From Lentilactobacillus kribbianus (GTDB lineage Bacteria > Bacillota > Bacilli > Lactobacillales > Lactobacillaceae): a DNA stretch of 64,000 nt. Shown here in pieces: positions 38,503 through 44,812 of the stretch. A program made the translations under genes and the position numbers. Within the stretch, counting starts at the first letter, position 1. Each line of letters starts with the position of its first letter. Under the pieces are notes generated by a model that was not told the DNA's origin, searched no databases, and saw only the letters and a list, made by a program, of their open reading frames with translations. The stretch spans positions 513,398-577,397 of the forward strand of contig NZ_JABEQQ010000002.1 in assembly GCF_013184075.1 (NCBI RefSeq). The letters run 5' to 3'.

Positions 38503-38958
38503 ATGAAGAAACGATTAACCGCCCTATTGGCTTTTGCTATGGTTCCCCTAGTATTAGCTGGATGCTCAACTAGCAATAAAAAGGACAATGCTGCATCAGA
38601 GAGCCTTAGCCGAAGTGATAAAGCTTCTATGGCCAATAGCACTTCCAAAAAGATTCATTGGAAGGGTGGCGTGTACACTACTAAGTATTCACTTAAACAA
38701 ATGCAACAAAAGTTTAATGTCCACTACTCTAAAACTAAACAATCTAAAAATGTTTACGTTTACCACAATGAGTATATGGGCTTGACTAGAGGGTCTAACA
38801 TTAAAAACCAAGCTAAGGGTGTCAAAAGTACTCAAGGTAAGATTACTGATAAAAACGGTTATTATGCCGCCTTCTTTACGTATGATTCAAAACAAAACTT
38901 CCAAAGTAAGAAGTATGTTAGCTTAAAAGATGGCAATCTATACGTTCAACGCTTCTAA
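38503..38958 (+). CDS. Lipoprotein of unknown function
   Basis: About 151 residues from the ATG at 38503 with GGAG 9 bases upstream. The signal peptide ends in lipobox LAGC (Cys about 22). Then a Ser/Lys/Asp linker, and a basic C-terminal domain of about 100 residues containing WKGGVYTTKYSLKQMQQKF and GYYAAFFTYDSKQNF. I recognise no family. Surface-anchored and exported is certain from the lipobox; function is not. Probably co-transcribed with the gene before it and followed by a hairpin. Confidence 0.8.
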   Translation: MKKRLTALLAFAMVPLVLAGCSTSNKKDNAASESLSRSDKASMANSTSKKIHWKGGVYTTKYSLKQMQQKFNVHYSKTKQSKNVYVYHNEYMGLTRGSNIKNQAKGVKSTQGKITDKNGYYAAFFTYDSKQNFQSKKYVSLKDGNLYVQRF

Positions 38959-38970
38959 ATAACTCAAGTT

Positions 38971-39013
38971 AAAATAGTGAATTCGTGAATTAAAAAACGA
39001 ATTCACTATTTTA
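38971..39013 (+). terminator. Terminator after the lipoprotein gene
   Basis: AAAATAGTGAATTCG/CGAATTCACTATTTT stem with a T-rich tail. Confidence 0.85.
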
Positions 39014-39129
39014 TTTTATATTTTTATCTATAATGAAATTCTATTTTAGTAATATTTGCTATATAATCATAATGTATCTATTTATTTTTATTTTAAGTAG
39101 ATAACATTAATACATAGGCGGTTTTAATT

Positions 39130-39372
39130 ATGAATACCTTAAAGAAAACAGCATTAATTTTCATGGCAACCATTTCAATTAGTGGCGGTGCATCAACTAT
39201 TGTTCCGACATCATCTATGGCCAAAACTCGATACGTTTATATCGCACCTAAGCATGGTAAAAAGTATCATTTGGCTAAAAATTGTCGTGGATTAAGACGA
39301 GCAAAGAAAATTCAAAAAAAGACCCTCAAGTGGGCCAAAAAGCATGGCTATAAAATGTGTCGTTTAGGTTAA
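39130..39372 (+). CDS. Small secreted basic two-cysteine protein
   Basis: 80 residues. Signal peptide of about 30 (ALIFMATISISGGASTIVPTSSMA, probable cut after SMA). The mature 50 residues are very basic and hold YHLAKNCRGLRRAKKIQKKT and end GYKMCRLG. The spacing of the two Cys and the preceding YH resemble a small domain found at the C-terminus of some secreted nucleases and surface proteins of Firmicutes, where Cys and His may bind zinc; that likeness is from memory. It is a stand-alone gene. Could be a DNA-, wall- or metal-binding peptide. Confidence 0.7.
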   Translation: MNTLKKTALIFMATISISGGASTIVPTSSMAKTRYVYIAPKHGKKYHLAKNCRGLRRAKKIQKKTLKWAKKHGYKMCRLG

Positions 39373-39402
39373 CTTTTTCCTTAACTATAATTTTATTACT
39401 AA

Positions 39403-39438
39403 TAAGTCGATTTCGGTTTCAACGAAAATCGGCTTTTT
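39403..39438 (+). terminator. Terminator after the small secreted protein gene
   Basis: AAGTCGATTTCG/CGAAAATCGGCTT hairpin followed by T5ATTTTT. Confidence 0.8.
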
Positions 39439-39603
39439 ATTTTTCTAAAAATGAAATTATGAAACTTTGTCGTGGTTAATCAATCTATTATAGTATTTTG
39501 TTTATCTCGTTATAAAAAGTTAATTGATAACCATGTAGCAACTAGTTATAATTTATTTTGTAAATAATCATTAACTACTTATTAATAAAAATGGAGAATA
39601 TAT

Positions 39604-39777
39604 ATGACTCAAAAAATGCGCCTATTCATTAAAATAACCTGTACTTTGGCAATTTTAATTACTGGTTGTTTTATATCCGGCTGTAGTAGTGAACATATAA
39701 CTCCAGCTCGTCACAATTCTATTTCCAATAATCAATCCAATCATCACAAAGCTAAGTTAAAAACGGACCATAATTAA
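39604..39777 (+). CDS. Very small lipoprotein (57 residues)
   Basis: An ATG at 39604 with GGAG upstream opens a 57-codon frame to TAA at 39775-39777. It encodes a basic start, a hydrophobic stretch (TLAILITGCFISGC) with two lipobox-like cysteines (ITGC and ISGC), and a mature part of about 30 polar residues rich in Asn, His and Lys. Short exported peptides with a lipobox can be pheromone precursors or small surface lipoproteins. No function can be assigned. Confidence 0.6.
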   Translation: MTQKMRLFIKITCTLAILITGCFISGCSSEHITPARHNSISNNQSNHHKAKLKTDHN

Positions 39778-39872
39778 TTTTGCGATAGATTAACCGTTAT
39801 GAGCATTAAACTCTATCTCTTCCATAACTTCGTTTATAATATAACTAATCAAACGCTTAAGGAGGGATTACA

Positions 39873-40208
39873 TTGCAAGAAACTGGTAAAGAAACACCAC
39901 AAGAAATTAAAGGCTGGAACTGGGGTGCCTTTATGTTTAACTGGATTTGGGGTATTGGAAATCATACCTATTTACCCTTGCTAAGTCTGATTCCAGTAGT
40001 CAATATTATTTGGGTATTTATAACTGGCTTCAAAGGTAACGAATGGGCTTGGCAAAAAGGAGAATATGAAAGCGTGGCTGAATTTAAAAAAGTTCAGGAA
40101 ACTTGGAATCGCGCTGGTTTAGTTCAATTCATTATTTCTATTATTGCTATTATTTTGTACTTTATTTTCTTTGCGGGGATCGTAGCTACATCAATTAATA
40201 ATCAATAG
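39873..40208 (+). CDS. Small two-TM membrane protein, TTG start
   Basis: 111 residues. The start is TTG at 39873, with AAGGAGG 7 bases upstream; the first ATG is 60 bases in and has no SD. The N-terminal part GWNWGAFMFNWIWGIGN is rich in Trp, then there is a hydrophobic segment (LPLLSLIPVVNIIWVFI), a charged middle (GNEWAWQKGEYESVAEFKKVQ), and a second TM (FIISIIAIILYFIFFAGI). Similar Trp-rich, DUF2628-like small proteins are common in Firmicutes; role unknown. TATAAT at 39835-39840 may be the -10. Confidence 0.75.
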   Translation: MQETGKETPQEIKGWNWGAFMFNWIWGIGNHTYLPLLSLIPVVNIIWVFITGFKGNEWAWQKGEYESVAEFKKVQETWNRAGLVQFIISIIAIILYFIFFAGIVATSINNQ

Positions 40209-40248
40209 AAAAAAGCCGTTAATGTTTAAGATTAACGGCTTTTTTATT
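40209..40248 (+). terminator. Terminator after the small membrane protein gene
   Basis: AAAAAGCCGTTAAT/ATTAACGGCTTTTTT stem. Confidence 0.9.
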
Positions 40249-40289
40249 TTCTCATTATTTCTTATTGATTTTGATAAAAGCTAAAACTA

Positions 40290-40325
40290 AAAACAACCCT
40301 GTCAAATCAACGTTTGACAAGGTTA
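40290..40325 (-). terminator. Terminator after tRNA-Leu(CAG)
   Basis: On the minus strand AACCTTGTCAAA/TTTGACAGGGTT forms a 12-bp stem followed by GTTTTTAG, 37 bases after the tRNA. Confidence 0.8.
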
Positions 40326-40361
40326 TTTTCTTTTTCTAATTTGTTCTTATTGTTTCTGTAA

Positions 40362-40445
40362 TGCCCTGAGCAGGATTCGAACCTGTACTTGATTACTCAA
40401 ACAGCGACCTGAACGCTGCGCGTCTGCCAATTCCGCCACCAGGGC
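40362..40445 (-). tRNA. tRNA-Leu (CAG)
   Basis: 84 bases with a long variable arm, as class II tRNAs have. Anticodon stem CAGCG/CGCTG, loop TTCAGGT, anticodon CAG. Acceptor GCCCTGG pairs with TCAGGGC, discriminator A. Single gene with its own terminator; no CCA encoded. Confidence 0.95.
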
Positions 40446-40466
40446 AACAACACATTAAAGTATACC

Positions 40467-41165
40467 TTAATATGTCAAATTTGAAAAGGGACTCCGCCGC
40501 TTGGAACGGAAAACCAAAAAGCGAATCGCAGCTGGATTTAGTTTCATTAATGTATAACCAATCAAGGCCATTAATAGTGAACCTGAAACATCCATAATTA
40601 AGTCCCCCATGGTATCCATTAAGGCTGCTCGTCCCATTAACATGTGACCGGCCTGTAAATATCGTTGTAAGTTTAGATTAGCGATGCCATCCATCGTAAA
40701 TTCGTAGAATTCCCAAAATACTCCAATAGTTGTTCCAAAAGTAAAAGCAAACAAACTCATCAAAGCCGGTTCCATTCGAGCCTTATCCCGTCCTGAACCC
40801 AATACATTAAACAAGCCAAAGCCTATGCCCGCTAACATAATAGCAGAAAAAAGATGTTCATACTTATCCCAGTTAGGAACACTATAAAATTGAAGTCCTG
40901 AACCCAAGAATATCGACATATACAAAAAAATGTAAAAGAATATTAATTCCACCTCTGGAAAATAAAATCGACCTATTTTTTCAATTAGAAATGGCAAAAC
41001 AGCAATGATCATCCCTAAAAGTACTTCAATTAGCAATAATTGCTGTCCTTTAAAAGCCGACCGGCCTTGCAGATATAAGTAACCATAATAGCCTACATAC
41101 CAAACCATCGATAATTCGGTTATGAGGAAGAACCAAATACTAATTTTGTGTTCAATCTTATTCAC
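40467..41165 (-). CDS. YjdF/DUF2238-like integral membrane protein
   Basis: 232 residues from GTG at 41165 (AAGGGATG upstream). About seven hydrophobic segments; between them are the conserved-looking PNWDKYEHLFSAIML (Asp/Lys/His), FWEFYEFTMD and DTMGDLIMDVSGSLL, which resemble the acidic and histidine motifs of YjdF/DUF2238 membrane proteins. Function unknown. Single gene, ending 22 bases from tRNA-Leu on the same strand. Confidence 0.65.
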   Translation of the reverse strand: MNKIEHKISIWFFLITELSMVWYVGYYGYLYLQGRSAFKGQQLLLIEVLLGMIIAVLPFLIEKIGRFYFPEVELIFFYIFLYMSIFLGSGLQFYSVPNWDKYEHLFSAIMLAGIGFGLFNVLGSGRDKARMEPALMSLFAFTFGTTIGVFWEFYEFTMDGIANLNLQRYLQAGHMLMGRAALMDTMGDLIMDVSGSLLMALIGYTLMKLNPAAIRFLVFRSKRRSPFSNLTY

Positions 41166-41249
41166 TGGTCATCCCTTCTTTCAATAAATTTCATTTCATT
41201 TGAAACAAGTATAACTCATTTATAACTGACTTAGTTTACAAAGACCTAC

Positions 41250-41283
41250 AAAAAAAGACATTGTTATTTACAATGGCCTTTTT
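41250..41283 (-). terminator. Terminator after the CPBP protease gene
   Basis: Minus-strand GGCCATTGTAAATAACAATGTC hairpin with T7; it abuts the stop codon. Confidence 0.75.
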
Positions 41284-41284
41284 A

Positions 41285-41992
41285 CTAATGATAAATCGAG
41301 AAAACTAACACACCTACTGCAATTAAATTATTCAAAGAATGTAATCCAATGGCCACGACCAATTTATCACTCTTCAAATATACAAAGCTTAATACCCATC
41401 CCAAGGCAGCATAAACTAAAAAGCTAATTAAATTAAGGTTATGCTGATGCAGTGCAGAAAATAAAATGCCACTCAGAAAGGCTCCCCACCATTTGTTTTT
41501 AGTTGAGAAAAAGGCATTAATGAAATAACCACGAAAGATCAGTTCTTCCAAAATAGGTGAAAGAAAAATGGTACTAATCACCATCAAAATTAATACTACC
41601 TGGTTACTAGCCAATAACTTTTCGATAACTAGGTTATTCGCTGTTGTGTTCTGATTATATATCCAATGATTAGCTATGCCTAAACCAAACTGAATGATGA
41701 AGTAAAATACTAAACCACTGAGCATTAAACCCCAATCTTTTCCCGTCAACTTCCAAGAAATATGGTTATCAGTTGTATGATTAACCTGCTGATAACAATA
41801 CTTAGCTGCCCAGATAGCAATTCCAAACAATATCAAGTAAATAACGCCCAACAATAGTTCAGATACCAAGTTGAATCTACCAGATGCAATATATTGCACG
41901 GGTAATTGAACTACTAATACCGCTAAAATAAGGGTTATTAAAATCAACAAACGACTACTAAAAGTCTGCGTTAAAGAATTATTTCCCTTCAT
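41285..41992 (-). CDS. CPBP family intramembrane glutamic endopeptidase
   Basis: About 235 residues from the ATG at 41990-41992 (GGGGGG upstream). Six to eight hydrophobic segments. Motif 1 EELIFRGYF, motif 2 FSALHQH and motif 3 HSLNN define the CPBP (CAAX/Abi) family, with Glu-Glu and His as catalytic residues. In lactobacilli such proteins can be bacteriocin-immunity or prenyl-protease-like; no bacteriocin gene is seen next to it. It follows the S53 protease gene on the same strand, but with its own terminator. Confidence 0.85.
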   Translation of the reverse strand: MKGNNSLTQTFSSRLLILITLILAVLVVQLPVQYIASGRFNLVSELLLGVIYLILFGIAIWAAKYCYQQVNHTTDNHISWKLTGKDWGLMLSGLVFYFIIQFGLGIANHWIYNQNTTANNLVIEKLLASNQVVLILMVISTIFLSPILEELIFRGYFINAFFSTKNKWWGAFLSGILFSALHQHNLNLISFLVYAALGWVLSFVYLKSDKLVVAIGLHSLNNLIAVGVLVFSIYH

Positions 41993-42031
41993 TGTTATCC
42001 CCCCTAAATAAATTCTCACTCTTAATGATAC

Positions 42032-43894
42032 TTATTTTTGGGACTTAAAGGCTGAATTTAGCTTACCAAAATTAATTGTACCTAATCCAGTGGCCTGATT
42101 ATAAATTTTGCCTGGTTGACCAGTATAATATAGGTTTGAGTTATTATTACGACTATCTAGTTTAGTAAATGGCGATTGTTTAGTTTTAGCAAATTTATAA
42201 ATTTGTGGATTCCAAAAACCTAAGCGTTTACCGTTACTATTACTAATCAACGTACTAGCAGCCGCAACTTGAGGAGCAGCAATACTAGTGCCGCCGGAAA
42301 CAAACCATTGACCATGTTTTCCGGTTTTAGCATTACTTAAATAAGTACTGTATCCGGTATTAGGATCGGCGTTGACACTAACGTCCGGTACATTTCGACC
42401 ACTATGACTACCACTAACATTTTTAGCTTTTTTTAAAATAGAAATCGAACTACCTTTAATTTGCCACAACTGGGTAGCATTATAGCTGCCCACTCCGGCA
42501 ATCTTTTTTTGGTAAGCTGGCAAACCATTTAAAGTACTAAAGCCTCCACCAGTACCAGCAAAGTAACTTGCTAACCAAGCTGTCCTAGAATAAAATTGTT
42601 GTTTGGCATAATTAGGGTATAAAAAGTCAGAGGACCAAGCGCGTTCTTTGGTGATTTTTAATTTCTTACCGTTCACAGTATAGCTGGCCGGTAAAGTGGT
42701 TCCGCCCACAGCCGTTACATATGGAGAATTGGCAGGTGCATCCACGTTTAACCCTGGATTTTGACCTTCTTGAATACCATCATAAGCACCACTATCTCCA
42801 CTAGCCGTAAAAACCGAGATTCCTTGAGCGGCTGCTTGCATAAATAAGAAATTCATAATTTGATTATATTGCTTAGGGGTTGTTCCCAATTTAATTTCAC
42901 TCTGAATTTGTTTTTCGCTTTGACCCCAGCTTAATGATAAACTATCCACTTTATTTTGGCCCACCGCTGCCGCTAATGAATTAATCATGCCCGTGACATC
43001 TGATTTACCAATATACGTTTTAATATTAGCCCTTGGTGCTATGGCACCAGCCTGTTCAACATCAATGGTGGTTTCGTCATAACCATCCCAACTGCCCTTA
43101 TAATCATTAGTATGATAAACACTAATGCGATTATTTTTAGCTGGAATTCCCTCACTTTTCCAGTACTGGGTAGCATCTTTAGTATTAAAGTTGGCAAAAC
43201 TAATAATGCCAATTGACTTACCACTACCATCATTACCGGAACTGTATAGTGAATCTACATTATATTGATTCATAAATTTCCGCGGTGAATCATTAGTACT
43301 AGTATTGGCTACTCGTTTATACATTACATTAGACTGCATTTTACCAACATTTTGTGCTTGATTGTTATTAGTATAACTTTGGTAGTTAGATAACCCGGCA
43401 ATCGCCAACACATTCTTTCCCAAGGATCCTGAAATTTTAGGGGTGCCTTTGGTTTTTTGAATGGTAACGCCATTTTGTTTAGTTGTATATAACTTAACGT
43501 GAAATGCTTTTTGGATATCTGAAGTTTTACCTTTAACAGCTAAAACCATATTACCGGCATACATAACGCCCTTAATATGGTACTTTGCCAAGTATTTTCT
43601 CATCGCTTTTACTTTGCTGTCACTTTGACCATATTTTTGAGCCACTTGATGAGATGACAGATATTTATGGTATTTAGAATTCCCTGGCGTGACAGTTTGA
43701 TAAACGTATTTGCTTAACCCTGTTTCATTTTTGGGCTTTAAAATGACATCTACTAATTGCACTTTGCTACCCTTAACTGGCTTTTGTGTACTTTTAGACT
43801 TAGCTTGAGCCGTCATTCCACCGGTTAAAAGCATCCCAACTGCAGTCAGTACCATGGCACCTTTTTTAAGCTCATTGTTTAACTTTTTTTTCAC
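42032..43894 (-). CDS. Secreted sedolisin (S53, pro-kumamolisin type) serine-carboxyl protease
   Basis: 620 residues from GTG at 43894 (GGAGG 6 bases upstream). Signal peptide to about residue 31 (AQA), then a prodomain (about 45-175), then the catalytic domain. The sedolisin catalytic residues are present: Glu274 and Asp278 (ETTID), oxyanion Asp367 (SGDSG), and Ser537 (GGTSIAAP). The C-terminal calcium-site region reads KIYNQATGLG, where the more usual Asp is Asn. It should be an acid-active protease, secreted as a zymogen. No LPxTG or membrane anchor is seen. A small membrane protein gene ends 21 bases upstream. Confidence 0.92.
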   Translation of the reverse strand: MKKKLNNELKKGAMVLTAVGMLLTGGMTAQAKSKSTQKPVKGSKVQLVDVILKPKNETGLSKYVYQTVTPGNSKYHKYLSSHQVAQKYGQSDSKVKAMRKYLAKYHIKGVMYAGNMVLAVKGKTSDIQKAFHVKLYTTKQNGVTIQKTKGTPKISGSLGKNVLAIAGLSNYQSYTNNNQAQNVGKMQSNVMYKRVANTSTNDSPRKFMNQYNVDSLYSSGNDGSGKSIGIISFANFNTKDATQYWKSEGIPAKNNRISVYHTNDYKGSWDGYDETTIDVEQAGAIAPRANIKTYIGKSDVTGMINSLAAAVGQNKVDSLSLSWGQSEKQIQSEIKLGTTPKQYNQIMNFLFMQAAAQGISVFTASGDSGAYDGIQEGQNPGLNVDAPANSPYVTAVGGTTLPASYTVNGKKLKITKERAWSSDFLYPNYAKQQFYSRTAWLASYFAGTGGGFSTLNGLPAYQKKIAGVGSYNATQLWQIKGSSISILKKAKNVSGSHSGRNVPDVSVNADPNTGYSTYLSNAKTGKHGQWFVSGGTSIAAPQVAAASTLISNSNGKRLGFWNPQIYKFAKTKQSPFTKLDSRNNNSNLYYTGQPGKIYNQATGLGTINFGKLNSAFKSQK

Positions 43895-43915
43895 AGTAAT
43901 CCTCCCTAAATCAGA

Positions 43916-44152
43916 TTAATCGTCGTCATCATCGTCGTCACGGTTATAAGAGCTAACTCCCATTTTTTGATCCCAATTTCGTAAAAATACTACTAATAAA
44001 GGTGTTAAAATGATACGTGCTACAAAAATAGCGATAACTAAATAAATAATCAATGCTAGTTTATTATCATCAAAATCTTTTACAATGAAGATCGACACAA
44101 TTATTAAAATAATCATGGCAATTACTTCAGTCCAAATAACCCATTTTTTCAT
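43916..44152 (-). CDS. Small two-TM protein with poly-Asp C-terminus
   Basis: 78 residues. Two hydrophobic segments (VIAMIILIIVSIFIV and ALIIYLVIAIFVARIILTPLLVVFL), then a short polar part ending in seven consecutive Asp residues. AGGTG precedes the ATG. It lies 21 bases before the S53 protease gene on the same strand with no terminator between, so they are probably one operon. No family recognised; the acidic tail could bind cations. Confidence 0.75.
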   Translation of the reverse strand: MKKWVIWTEVIAMIILIIVSIFIVKDFDDNKLALIIYLVIAIFVARIILTPLLVVFLRNWDQKMGVSSYNRDDDDDDD

Positions 44153-44277
44153 TAAATATTTTCACCTAACTTTTCTTACGGCAATTTTATCACATCTTTT
44201 AACTAAATAAGTTGTTCTCTACTTATTTTCATAGTTTAATGGAAAGGTAATCTTAATTTATTATGGGAGGAATTTTT

Positions 44278-44652
44278 GTGTTAAACGAATTCAAGCAATT
44301 TATTGCACGCGGTAACGTCTTAGATCTAGCAGTTGGGGTTATCATTGGTGGCGCATTTACTTCAATCGTCACTTCCCTAACCGATAATCTCATCAATCCA
44401 TTAATTGGTATTTTTCTTGGAAAGATTGACTTATCTAGCCTCGTCTTAAAAGTTGGTGGCGCTAATTTTAAATATGGACTATTTATTAACTCCATCATTA
44501 ACTTTTTGATTATCGCATTTGTAGTGTTCTTAATGGTCAAAGGTATCAATAAAGTATTACCTAAAAAAGAAATCACCGATAATTCAGAAACGGATAATGC
44601 TCTTCTGAGTGAAATTCGTGACTTATTGAAACAACAAAATGAAAACAAATAA
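44278..44652 (+). CDS. mscL: Large-conductance mechanosensitive channel MscL
   Basis: About 125 residues from GTG at 44278, which has GGGAGG 7 bases upstream; an ATG at 44263 overlaps the SD region. N-terminal amphipathic helix FKQFIARGNVLDLAVGVIIGGAF, TM1, loop, then TM2 (FINSIINFLIIAFVVFLMV) and the C-terminal helix LLSEIRDLLKQQ. It opens on membrane tension during hypo-osmotic shock. Single gene with a terminator. Confidence 0.95.
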   Translation: MLNEFKQFIARGNVLDLAVGVIIGGAFTSIVTSLTDNLINPLIGIFLGKIDLSSLVLKVGGANFKYGLFINSIINFLIIAFVVFLMVKGINKVLPKKEITDNSETDNALLSEIRDLLKQQNENK

Positions 44653-44691
44653 AAAGGAGCTGGTTGCCAATGATAGGTAATCAGCTTTTTT
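44651..44691 (+). terminator. Terminator after mscL
   Basis: AGCTGGTTGCC/GGTAATCAGCT stem followed by T6. Confidence 0.85.
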
Positions 44692-44745
44692 GTTTAAAAA
44701 TAATATAACGATAAGTTAATTATAATAGTTCTTATTGTTTGCGGA

Positions 44746-44778
44746 TTGACAGCGCTTGATTTAAGATTAGGTTATAAA
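44746..44778 (+). promoter_or_regulatory. Promoter and cre/LacI-like operator of the GH65-pgmB operon
   Basis: TTGACA at 44746-44751 and TATAAA at 44773-44778 are 21 bases apart, longer than usual. The -35 box is part of TTGACAGCGCTTGAT (44746-44760), which matches the cre pattern at about 13 of 15 positions and has the GCGC centre typical of LacI-family sites. Glucose repression by CcpA, or control by a local maltose regulator, is inferred. No regulator gene is adjacent. Confidence 0.45.
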
Positions 44779-44812
44779 GCTTGGATACATATGAAAGGGA
44801 GTTTTTGATTGT

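Noticed and set aside
39799..39984. 61-residue frame starting at an ATG at 39799
   Set aside because: It overlaps in another frame the Trp-rich membrane protein gene, has no SD, and ends within it.
41285..43894. Bacteriocin cluster (CPBP protease as immunity protein)
   Set aside because: No double-glycine leader peptide, ABC exporter or regulator is next to it.
43920..43945. GAT/GAC repeat as a slipped-strand phase-variation tract
   Set aside because: Codes the poly-Asp end of a protein in one frame; as a triplet tract, slippage would not shift frame.
33655..44300. Genomic island or prophage
   Set aside because: The genes are accessory in nature, but there is no integrase, transposase, phage gene or flanking repeat, and tRNA-Leu and tRNA-Gly are intact without duplicated 3' ends.
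44253..44648. 131-residue open frame antisense to mscL
   Set aside because: It mirrors mscL, which has a clear SD and conserved TM motifs; the antisense product is basic and has no recognised domain or SD.
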